DNA of 64,000 bases from Hemerocallis citrina. Its lineage: Eukaryota > Streptophyta > Magnoliopsida > Asparagales > Asphodelaceae. The notes beneath the pieces were generated by a model. The model made no database searches, was not told the origin of the DNA, and was given only the letters and a program-made list of their open reading frames with translations. Shown here one piece after another: positions 11,008 to 20,414 of the stretch (positions are counted from its first letter, which is position 1; every line of letters begins with the position of its first letter). Made by a program: the position numbers and the translations under genes. The stretch is taken from contig CM030366.1 of assembly GCA_017893485.1 (NCBI GenBank), positions 47,738,283-47,802,282 of the forward strand, read 5' to 3'.

Positions 11008-11340
11008 TTGCAGAAGAAGATCTCATACTCTCAACTTACACAGGTACTACAACAGATTGAAGAACTTCAGAATGTCTCAACAAGAACACCTTTAAAATTA
11101 AAAAAGAAAAAGAAGAAAGAAAGTTTAAGATCTATGATAGCAGAACACGTGGCAAAGGCAATAAAGGGTACTTTAACAAAAGAAGGTACGACAAGCCAGT
11201 TAGTAGATGTCAAAGAAATTTTAGAAGATAAGAATGAACAGAAAAATATGGACACTTCCGACGTAGACGTCAGTGGAGACAACGAGCCTATCTCACCAAT
11301 GTCCTTTAATTCGATAGTTCACCATAATTTGGATACTTAA
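11008..11340 (+). pseudogene. Short Lys/Glu-rich frame of unknown function
   Basis: This frame of 110 codons has a basic run (KLKKKKKKESL), a segment able to form an amphipathic helix and an acidic end. No domain is recognised. It lies 240 bp before the repeat-plus-TATA module and in the same orientation as the decayed frame at 9730-10286. It may be the C-terminal end of a larger decayed gene, since protein-like codons continue on both sides with stops. Confidence 0.3.
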
Positions 11341-11405
11341 GGCAGAAGTATCAAGACACTTCTCTAGAAGTTGCAGAACTACTAAAATTTGAAGACTTAA
11401 AAAAA

Positions 11406-11590
11406 TGCACTCAGAATCCATTACCAAAAATAGACGCACTCAGACTTCATTACCAAAAGCAGACGCACTCAGACTCCCCTACAAAAAGCAGACGCACTTA
11501 GAATCCCCTACAAAAAGACGTACTCAAAAAAGCCTTGGATATCCTGCCTCCACACTGGCACAGAAAAAGACCTCATCTTGCCTATAAAAA
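11406..11590 (+). promoter_or_regulatory. Promoter-like module: five short tandem repeats plus TATA box
   Basis: GACGCACTCAG-like strings recur at about 11407, 11433, 11462, 11491 and 11518, spaced 26-29 bp, each followed by a C/T-rich then A-rich segment (CTACAAAAAG). About 65 bp after the last repeat is TATAAAAA at 11583-11590, in CTTGCCTATAAAAAGACTCC, followed by a C/T-rich leader. Direct repeats upstream of a strong TATA box are typical of enhancer-driven promoters, including those of plant pararetroviruses. There is no evidence that it is active. Confidence 0.45.
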
Positions 11591-11758
11591 GACTCCTCCT
11601 CACTTCAAGATCATCCAATCTCCACTACTCCCTTCCATTCCTCTGAATTCACTTATGTACTATCTCTCTATTTATCTCTAAATAAGTCATATGATCAAAA
11701 GGAACAAGCCCCTTAGAGCTTGAATTACTTCCTCTGTAAGCTTTCTATCCTTTGAAGG

Positions 11759-14700
11759 TGTAGCGCCCCAAATCCCTATACCGGGGACCTGAGACCCTAC
11801 TCCAGGAGTCGAACTTCAAAATAGACAAATCACAGAAGTACAGGAAATTTAAAAACTTTTATTCCATATAAAGATTACATTTACAAGGGTTACAATGTCC
11901 AAATAAAAGTTACAATATTTACAACAATATAACAATGCTTGTATATGTCCCTTGGATCCTTGGATTAACACGAGCTCTGTGGTACCTGTAGATCGGCTTC
12001 GAATACCTACAAGGTGGGAAACGTCAGTACTTCGACTGACGCAAAGCTGGTGATAACAGTGATCCTCTAAAATTCAATCACAACCAATAATTTATGCAAA
12101 ATAGAAAGGTGATGTGCCAAAACAAGGGTTTAGTGGATTCGGGTTTTAGTGCACTGTTATGACATGACCTTAGGTCTAGATGCCGCAAACTCACATGCCT
12201 AACTTCTAATGCAAGTAAGACTTGGGACCACGAATGCATCCCAAACTACATACGCCCCCAAATCTAGCCGTCTTTCTCTACAATATAGGGATTCGAACCC
12301 TCGCCATGCACCCTACTCTTGTACACACTCCAGTTCCCAATAGATTGTCCATCGCCCAAGGAGATTGCAGCGGTCGGTCTATTTCCGCCCTGCAGTGCCC
12401 AAGTGGTCACCGCCAGTTGGTACCCGCGTACGGACCTCCTTAGAAACCACGTTGAACCTGGTCCTTACGACCCTTGGCTCCACATGTCCATTCATGGACT
12501 CTCGCATGCGTGTTCACCCCTGGCCCGGGTTATGAACAAATATATACCAAACACAAAATACAAACCCGCACTTTAGGGACGTGAGCACCACGGAAGGTCA
12601 ATTCCTTCGGGCCTCTCGCGCCTTACTCCGGAAAGCTTTGGAAATCAACAGATCGAGATACGAGCAGGGGACTCAATCCATGAGCGGCCGAGAACGTATC
12701 CCTACGACTGGAAGATACAACACCGCCTATGGCTTACTAGGACTAATGCAATTTCCCAACCCCCTAATAAACCATTCTAACCCCTACCTTAGTCTAATCA
12801 TTTGGGTAAGAATTACTGCTACCACACTTGCCTATCAACCTCTGGCCCCTGGCGACACCGGTCTAGTTGGCCGCTTCCCCGACTTGGACTCGTCCAGCAA
12901 AATGGCCTACGCCTGCCGCTACCACGGCTATAAATATAAAATTGCCCCGTGAGCTCCACTCACTAGCATGCTCGGATGTCCTATGCTCGGCAGAAGTCTA
13001 ATAATATAGGCCTGATAGGTGCAGGGTATCCTTTACCCTAGTGACCAACTCGAGTCACACATCCCACTTGGGGAAACAACAACCTCAATAACAGAGATCG
13101 ACCATCCCTAGCCACGAGTCACCGACTCGGCTCACACACAAGGAAAAATTGTTTTCACAATCCTTAATCCTAACCCAGACTATGCAACCTACGGGTTTCT
13201 GCCCGATCTCAAGATGGTCATAACTTTATCGATACAACTCCGATTGGAGTGTATGGCCCCAACCTGGAAAAGTACGATCCTAGGCTATAACTACCTAGTT
13301 GATCACAAGCTTAGACTCAACCGTCTAAGTCCTCAAATTATCTTTTCAACCTCCAACCCGCATGCTTCCTGTGCACGGACTACACCTTACCATTAAAACA
13401 AGATTCTACTCGTTCATCAGAACGACACAACTCAATTTCAGTAGAAGGGTGTGGGTGTCCTCAATAACTCTCTAGTTGGTCATGAGTACAATTTACACCA
13501 TTAAGTCACCCTAACACACTCATCTATCATCAATACACCCACTACACAATTGGTCTCTCCCATTCAGAGCATTCAGCTCTACTATCGTCCTCTGTCCAAT
13601 CTTACAAAAATCATAAAAATTCCTCTGTTTACTAGATTTGCCTCAAATTAGTTTTGTTGGAAAGGTCTAAGTGTCCCCTACAACTCTCTCCTGGGTCATG
13701 ATCCTCAAAATATGCCTCTAACAGGTCTCAATTTTCCAATCTTTACAGAGTGTCGAAACTGGCTGAAAACAGCACAGTGCTCAATCACAAAATCACAGTA
13801 AATTGCACACTTGTCCAATTGACACAAAATTTATGGTGGTGATACAAGACATCATACCCAACATTATGCAAAAGACCTCATGTCAAAATTCTAAGTATTC
13901 AGTGAGTAATAGCTAGTGCAAGTTATCTCAGAAACCATCCAGTTTTCACCTCAGATACTGATCATAGATAGATTTTTCTCATGCCTCTAAAATCATCCAA
14001 ACAATTTACTGATTTTTGTAGATAATAAACATGCATTAAGGAATAACGAGTAAAAATTTCAGATCAAAATCATGCTTCAATAAATTACGAAAATGTCTAC
14101 AATATCAACCATTCTGTTTTACTTTTCCTGAGTCTGCCTTACGACATATATCCATCTCACAATTTGATTAGCACATCAAATGATCATATAAAAATCTGAA
14201 ATAAATCATGGATGATCATAACACATAAATGAACAAAACCTTTTAATTTTGTGGTCTAATTCAATATATTGTGCTCTTGGAAAAATCCACAACATGGCAC
14301 TCCGAACCAGCTTTTCCTAGTTCCATTCTGACTTCTACTTCTAACTTTAGAAAAAGCAATCCTATGCATTCTAACACACATGCATGCAACCAAATTTAAT
14401 TAAGAGACAAGAATTCAAGTTTAAAGAAACTTCCCACCTTAGGTTGTAGTAGTAGAAGGGATCTCTTCAAGCTTCTTCTTGGAAATCTCCTTCTCCTTCA
14501 CTTCCTTCTTCTTTTCTCTCCTCCTTCTCTTTGGGGTGTTCTCTTCTGAAAATTCCAGAGCAAATGGGAGAAATGAAGTAGAAATGAGGGTTATGGAGGT
14601 GTGTGGGCCGGATTAGACAGGGGGGGTGTAGGTTAGGCTATAGGTGGTTTGTAGGCCTCAAAACCATGGCTTAGCCCATTGGTTTGGGGTGTGTTATGTT

Positions 14701-15023
14701 GGCTGCCCAACTTAACTCTTAACGAGCTCCAACGAGTGTGAGGTGCGTGTTTTAATGAGCGCACGCAACCTATATTCACTGTAGTACCATACCGTGTTAT
14801 ATTTGCATGTGCGTCGTGCCGAAAACTAGCTGTTATACTAGTATCGGTCCGTCTCGTTCTCATGCATCCTTGGGATGCAACTCTCTCAAAAACCGTCCCG
14901 TAGCCCTAACCATCCACCACGATGGCAAAATCGACCCATAATACTACAATAAATTGCACGCATACTATTAATATACACACACATATGCATATCTTCAGGT
15001 ACCGTACAAAACGGGGTGTTACA
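11759..15023 (-). repeat. 3' LTR of element B
   Basis: This 3265-bp LTR runs from TGTAGCGCCCC at 11759 to GGGGTGTTACA at 15023 on the + strand and matches the split copy at 20415-23030 plus 34693-35324. A donor-like site AAG|GTGGGAAG lies on the - strand at 14440-14430. The small frames inside (for example 12581-12952 and 13214-13396) recur in the other LTR copy and are not genes. Nothing else is recognised in this long non-coding stretch. Confidence 0.9.
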
Positions 15024-15037
15024 TCACTCCCTCCTTA
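15024..15037 (-). promoter_or_regulatory. Polypurine tract of element B
   Basis: On the - strand TAAGGAGGGAGTGA directly precedes the 3' LTR start TGTAACACC. The matching tract of element C (AAGGAGGGAGTGT) sits in the same place, supporting both boundaries. Confidence 0.75.
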
Positions 15038-15104
15038 GAATCGTTCTGTCCCCAGAACGTCCTTAGTGGGAGAAAGAAAAACAACAAAAAAATATAGAAA
15101 ACAC

Positions 15105-18100
15105 TTAAAATAAATTCGGATATAAGCCCCTCATGCGGCTCTCCGTCTCCCACGTGGCTTCTTCCACGAACCGGTTCCTCCAGAGAACTTTGACCATCGG
15201 GATAACCTTGTTTCTTGGTACCTTGTCCTGACGATCAAGTATCCTGACTGGTTTCTCTCTATAGGAAAGATCTACCTGTAAATCCTTCGGAACCTCTGGC
15301 AACCGATGGCTCGAATCCGGGACATACTTCCGTAGCATAGAGACGTGGAACACGTCATGCACTTGAGATAGCTCGGCCGGCAGCTCCAACTTATAAGCCA
15401 TCCTGCCAATCCTTTTCAGAATCTTGTATGGTCCAATATACCCCGGAGCTAACTTCCCGCCTTTCCCGAACCTGATAACTCCTTTGGTCGGCGATACCTT
15501 GAGAAATACGGAGTCGTCTTCCTCAAATTCTAACTCTCTTTGGCGATTGTCCGCATAGCTCTTTTGCCTGCTTTGTGCTCCTTGAAGCCTCTTCTGAATA
15601 AGCTCAATCTGCTCTGATGTCTGTTGCACGATTTCTGGTCCATACATCTACCGCTCTCCTACCTCGAACCAACAAATCGGCGTCCTGCATCTTCGTCCAT
15701 ACTAAGCTTCATACGGGGCCATGCCAATACTTGCCTGATAGCTATTATTATAAGCAAACTCCACCAAGGCTAAGTATTTTTCCCAACTTCCTCCGAAGTC
15801 CAAAATGCATGCCCGTAACATATCCTCGAGAATCCTGTTGACTCTCTCTGTCTGTCCATCTGTCTGAGGGTGAAAAGCTGTGCTGAAGTCTGTTCTAGTT
15901 CCCAACGCTGACTGTAGACTTCGCCAGAATCGAGACGTAAATCTTGCATCTCGGTCGGATACTATCGACACTGGCACTCCATGTAGCTTTACTATGTTCA
16001 CAATGTAGACCTCGGCCAACTTCTCGACTGTCCAGGTCGTCTTTACTGGGAGAAAATGTGCTGACTTGGTCAATCGATCCACAATCACCCATATTGAGTC
16101 ATTTCCTTTAGGGCTCCTGAGTAACCCAGTGATAAAATCCATACTGATGTTCTCCCATTTCCATTTTGGGATGGGTAAAGGCTGTAACAATCCTCCTGGT
16201 TTCTGGTTTTCGGCCTTAACTTGTTGGCACGTCAAACATTTGGCGACAAACTCTGCTATATCTCGCTTCATCCCTGACCACCAATAGTGTGGCTTCACAT
16301 CGCGATACATCTTGGTGCTTCCGAGGTGAATCGTGAGTAATGTGGAGTGAGCTTCCTTCATGATGTCTTCCCTCAACTCCCCGTCCTTTGGTACACATAG
16401 TCGGTTACCAAACCACAGTGAACCTTCTCTTAGACTGAATTCCGTCGATTTTCCTTCATGCACTTGCTTCTTCATGTCTTCCATCTCTGGATCTTTGGTC
16501 TGAGCCTCTTTCACTCGCTCATCCAAGCTTGGTCGTAACACTAACTGTGCCAGAACTGCACTTATGTGTTGTGTAACCACTTCGATGCCTGCCTGCCTGA
16601 TCTCTTCATCTAGCTCCCTCCGGGTCGCTATCAATGATGCCATACTTCTCTTCTTGCTGAGTGCGTCTGCTACCACGTTGGCTTTTCCTGGATGATATAT
16701 AATCTCAGGCCTGATGTCTTCGAGTACTTCCAGCCATCTCCTCTGCCTTAAGTTGAGATCCTTCTGTTGGTAGATATACTTCAAGCTCTTGTGGTCAGTG
16801 TAGATTTCCACCTTTGCTCCGTAGATATAATGTCTCCATGATTTCAAAGCAAAAATTATCGCTGCAAGTTCCAAATCATGGGTTGGATAGTTCTTCTCGT
16901 GTGGTCGTAGCTGTCTCGAACCATACGCTATAACCTTGCCTTCCTGCATCAGCACACATCCGAACCCCAAATATGACGCATCACTGTAGATGACGTAGTC
17001 CTTGTCTTCCTGAGGTAAAACTAATATAGGTGCGGAGATCAAACGATTCTTCAGTTCCTGAAAACTTTCTTCACACTTCTCCGTCCAGTCAAAACTTTGG
17101 TTCTTTTTGGTCAAAGCTGTAAGGGGTACAACTATCCTTGCATAATTCTGGATAAACTTCCGATAATACCCAGTCATACCCAGAAAACTTCTTACTTCCT
17201 TCACCATCTTCGGTTGTGGCCATTCCTTGACCGCCTCTATCTTCTGAGGATCCGTTGCCACTCCCTCCTTAGAAAGGATATGGCCTAGGAATGCAACTTC
17301 CGATTTTCAGAACTCACACTTAGATAATTTGGCATACAACTGATGCTCTTGTAACTTGCTCAAGACTGCTGTTAGATGTTCAGCATGATCCTCTTCCGTC
17401 CTTGAATATACCAAAATGTCGTCGATGAAAACCACGACAAATGAGTCGATAAACGGCCGTAGAATTCTGTTCATTAAGTCCATGAAAATAGCTGGAGCGT
17501 TAGTCACTCCAAACGGCATTACCAAGAACTCATAGTGTCCATGTTGAGTTCGAAAAGCTGTCTTAGGTACATCCTCTTCCTTGACTCGTACCTGATGATA
17601 TCCCGATCGTAGATCAATCTTGGAAAATACTGCTGCTCCCTAAAGCTGATAGAACAAATTGTCGATCCTGGGAATTGGGTACTTGTTCCGAATAGTTACC
17701 TAATTCAATTCCCGATAATCGATACACATCCTGGACGACCCGTCCTTCTTCTTAACCAGCAATACTGGTGCTCCCCAAGGCGATGCACTTGGTCTGATAA
17801 ATCCTTTCTGCAAGTACTCTTCAATCTGCTTCGTGATCTCATTCTGCTCTACTGGTGCCATTCAATAGGGTGCTTTGGATACTGGAGCGCTTCCTGGTTG
17901 AATTGTGATGCTAAACTCGACATCACAATGTGGAGGAATTCCAGGTAAATCCTCTAAGAATACAAGTGGAAAATTCCTCACCACTGGTATCTCGCTCACC
18001 TCTTCTGGTACCCATACTTCACTAGCAGTTGCGAAGGTCATTGCCTCCGATCTCTGCTCCCCGCGGAATACAAGTTCCACTCCTTCAGCTGAAATAATTA

Positions 18101-18415
18101 CCTTCTTCTCCTTGCAGTCAATGTTTGCCTTATACCTCGACATCCAATCCATGCCAATAATGACATCTGTCCCGGCAAAACCCAACTCCAACAAATCGAT
18201 ACTTAGGGTTTCTCCACTAATCTGGAGCTTACATCCCCTATAGCATAGATCTGTAGTAAGGTTTGCACCTGACGGCGTAGCTACCATCAAAGCTAAATCT
18301 GGAATTGCCTTTTGTGTGCATCTTAGCTTTCTTGAAAAAGATTTTGACACAAAAGAATGAGTCGATCCACTGTCAAACAAGACTGTTTCCAAAATTTCAT
18401 TTATATATATATGTC
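15105..18415 (-). pseudogene. Element B pol: protease, RT, RNase H, integrase, chromodomain-like end
   Basis: After the intron acceptor at 18416, a single frame runs to the stop at 15105. In order: aspartic protease (VLFDSGSTHSFVS, about 18390-18350), reverse transcriptase ([17 protein letters not shown], then [13 protein letters not shown] near 17440), RNase H (VIYSDASYLGFGCVL, then [15 protein letters not shown] and [11 protein letters not shown]), integrase (H2C2 finger with CLTCQQVK, core with MDFITGL, SDRDARF and HPQTDGQTERVNRI) and a chromodomain-like end (VKVLWRNRFVEEATWE). Six in-frame stops break it: 17864-17862, 17702-17700, 17642-17640, 17309-17307, 15704-15702 and 15650-15648. Four are explained by C-to-T or G-to-A change (for example FIEF TGG to TGA type at 17309). 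There are no frameshifts, so this is an intact architecture decayed by point mutation. Confidence 0.9.
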
Positions 18416-18495
18416 CTGTTACAACAGTACATCATCCATCAGTTCCCAAAAACCCAAAATACAACTTAAACTCATACACCTAAATGCTTACATAC
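18416..18495 (-). other. Predicted 80-nt intron between gag and protease (element B)
   Basis: On the - strand the donor is ACTG|GTATGTAAG at 18495 and the acceptor TGTTGTAACAG|GA ends at 18416. The intron is phase 1, splitting a glycine codon, and removing it joins the gag frame to the protease frame exactly. If it is not removed, translation ends at the TAA (18490-18488) inside the donor sequence, two codons after the junction. Introns at the same codon are predicted in elements C and D. Confidence 0.75.
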
Positions 18496-19567
18496 CAGTA
18501 ATTACCCTTCCATCCTTTTCAGCATCTTTCTTGGTCAAGGCGAATACTCTTCCTTGACGCATGGGCTTTTTCCCCTTGTCGGTTGCTCCCGACCCTGTCC
18601 CGTGGTTGTTCCTTGCCAATTGGGGACATTCTGGCTTGATATGCCCTTCTATTCCACACTGGAAATATTTCACTGCATTCTTCCTGGGGCATCGATCCAT
18701 AAAGTGTCCCTGCTCTCCGCAACGATAACAACTTCCGGGCTTGAATTCTCCTGCATTGGGATTGATCTTCCGGAACTTCTGGTTCTTGCCTTGCTTCTTG
18801 AACTTTGTTGCTGGGGTGGTTTTCTTCCCTTTGTTCCAGAACTCTGTCCTTCCTTGATTTTGATTCATATCTGCCTCTGTTGTTGTGGCTCTTCTCACCA
18901 TCTTGTCGAATCGGCAAATGCCCAAGGGAACCATCTTCGACCTCAATCCAGACCTAAGTCCTTGCTCAAATCTTTGGGCTTTCTTCGCTTCTTCTTGGAC
19001 CATCTCCGGCGCATACCTTGATAACTGAGAAAACTTCGTCTCATATTCTCTGACTGTCATATTTCCTTGCTTCAAGCTATGGAACTCTATTGCCTTCTCC
19101 TCTTGCACATCCAAAGGGAAATAGTGCTGTTGGAATTCCTCAAGGAAATCTTCCCAAGTGATCTGTCCCTCTCCGAGACCACGCTTTACGGACTGCCACC
19201 AAACTCCGGCGTCCTTCTCTAGCAAGATCGTAGCGAGACGTACCTTGCTGTCTTCGGGAGTCATCATCACCTCAAACACTGTCTCAACCTGACGTATCCA
19301 GTCATCAGCAGCTGTGGGATCAGCCTGTCCTTCGAAGACTGGCGGCTTCATCCTCCTAAATGATTCCACCATCTTCACTGGATCAGTGTTCCCTACAACT
19401 CCTGGTGCTCCTTGTGGCGGCGCTTGGTTCCTGCTAGCCTCCGCAAATGCTCCAATCATCTGATATACTCGAGTGAACTCTCCCCTTACATCAAGGCCAG
19501 TACCGTTGGCTCCACTGCCTTCGGCTTCAGTCTGGTCACTTCTGTTGCTTCTAGTCCTTCCTGCCAT
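18488..19567 (-). CDS. gag: Element B Gag
   Basis: The start is the ATG at 19567 (MAGRTRSNRSDQTEAEG), chosen over an upstream in-frame ATG at 19618 because a splice-acceptor-like TTAGCTTTCAG abuts it and because element C's Gag starts at the matching place. Product 359 aa for the unspliced message. The central capsid region (about 90-240: MKPPVFEGQADPTAADDWI, then VWWQSV, TWEDFLEEFQQHYFP and SQLSRYAPEMV) is the retrotransposon Gag domain. Two zinc knuckles follow: CYRCGEQGHFMDRC and a weaker one (YFQCGIEGHIKPEC) with Tyr-Phe in place of the first Cys. Gag packages RNA into virus-like particles. The frame is uninterrupted, unlike pol. Confidence 0.85.
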   Translation of the reverse strand: MAGRTRSNRSDQTEAEGSGANGTGLDVRGEFTRVYQMIGAFAEASRNQAPPQGAPGVVGNTDPVKMVESFRRMKPPVFEGQADPTAADDWIRQVETVFEVMMTPEDSKVRLATILLEKDAGVWWQSVKRGLGEGQITWEDFLEEFQQHYFPLDVQEEKAIEFHSLKQGNMTVREYETKFSQLSRYAPEMVQEEAKKAQRFEQGLRSGLRSKMVPLGICRFDKMVRRATTTEADMNQNQGRTEFWNKGKKTTPATKFKKQGKNQKFRKINPNAGEFKPGSCYRCGEQGHFMDRCPRKNAVKYFQCGIEGHIKPECPQLARNNHGTGSGATDKGKKPMRQGRVFALTKKDAEKDGRVITGM

Positions 19568-19814
19568 CTGAAAGCTAACACAGACACCATCAACCAACAT
19601 CATAATGCAAAACCCCATAACACACTTGCACTAGTCAAACATACTAGTTCCATTCATTTCAAAAAGGTTTTACAAAGATTTGTCAATACATGATCACATC
19701 ATCATCATCCCATGGGTTCATACTACACCCATCAAAACAATAGCCGTCAGCCTAGCTATTCAAAAAGGTCGTCATCTATACACTTCAAAAGAGATCCTAT
19801 AACACTAGAGGAAG

Positions 19815-20228
19815 TCACTGCTCTCCTGCTCCTGGCGAGTCGCCAACCTCAGAGCTATCCCCGGCAGTCATACGGTCCAATAGATCCTGCATGTCGCAGA
19901 CCTGTGTCCTCAGTGCCAGATACCTGCTCTGCAGTTGACCCAGCCTCTCCTCATATCGGTGCTTCAACAGTACTACCCTCGTCTTCCATTTCCTTTTGGC
20001 CCTCTCCAGCTTGGCCACTCTCCTTTCTGCAGTTATCAATGCTCTTGCGAGGTTCTCAAAACGATCCTCAAGCTGTCCATGACTCCACTTATAGGCAGCC
20101 AGCTCCTGAGACATCCGGGTGATAACTTGTGCTAAGGTTGTGGGCTGTGGGGGTGGAGGTGGAAGTGGGGGTACAGAACCATGTCCATTTGACCATCCGT
20201 TCGAGTGTCCGTTGTCCAAGTTCGGCAT
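19815..20228 (-). CDS. Element B ORF0: small coiled-coil protein upstream of gag
   Basis: This frame of 137 aa starts at ATG 20228, directly after the acceptor-like TTTCTTTTGCAG (20240-20229), and ends at 19815. It lies between the PBS and gag in the same orientation. Residues 1-40 are low complexity with a proline run (PPLPPPPPQP); 45-115 have heptad spacing rich in Leu, Arg, Glu and Lys, predicting a coiled coil; the end is acidic. Element C has a frame of 141 aa at the same place with the same layout (disordered start, coiled coil end) but little identity. No standard plant Ty3/gypsy gene lies here, and the function is unknown. Confidence 0.65.
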   Translation of the reverse strand: MPNLDNGHSNGWSNGHGSVPPLPPPPPQPTTLAQVITRMSQELAAYKWSHGQLEDRFENLARALITAERRVAKLERAKRKWKTRVVLLKHRYEERLGQLQSRYLALRTQVCDMQDLLDRMTAGDSSEVGDSPGAGEQ

Positions 20229-20234
20229 CTGCAA

Positions 20235-20387
20235 AAGAAAATATGGGAATTAGTACAGATACAGAAAAATTATAAGGCATAAATTGTAAATACAACATTA
20301 TGAATTATAATCATCAGCTATCTGACTAAACCCAACTCTCGCAATGCATCTAAGTTTTAATTTTCCTGCTGTGTTGGACTAATATTT
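20235..20387 (-). other. Leader between PBS and ORF0 (element B)
   Basis: This short non-coding leader ends in the pyrimidine-rich stretch before the ORF0 start. No structure or motif beyond the putative acceptor is seen. Confidence 0.5.
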
Positions 20388-20408
20388 GAAACCTGGCACT
20401 GATACCAA
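20388..20408 (-). promoter_or_regulatory. Primer binding site of element B (initiator tRNA-Met)
   Basis: On the - strand TGGTATCAGTGCCAGGTTTC lies 6 nt after the 5' LTR end. It matches the complement of the plant initiator tRNA-Met 3' end (TGGTATCAGAGCCAGGTTTC) with one mismatch. Reverse transcription would start here. Confidence 0.9.
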
Positions 20409-20414
20409 CTTTAC

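Larger units (their letters stand above)
9207..11758. other. Unidentified AT-rich decayed region (X, left half)
   Basis: This sequence lies between element A and element B and resumes after B at 35325. It is AT rich and holds several decayed frames on the + strand (about 9284-9664, 9730-10286 and 11008-11340) and, at its right end, a repeat-plus-TATA module that looks like a promoter. The layout of decayed frames, then promoter, then a pyrimidine-rich leader would suit an old endogenous pararetrovirus (Caulimoviridae), but I recognise no reverse transcriptase, protease or coat protein motif. An old plant gene or another transposon is equally possible. Confidence 0.35.

Noticed and set aside
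12581..12952. Open frame of 123 codons in the element B LTR
   Set aside because: It recurs in the other LTR at 21237-21608, but the differences between copies are not biased to silent sites as far as I can see, and it lies inside LTR non-coding sequence.
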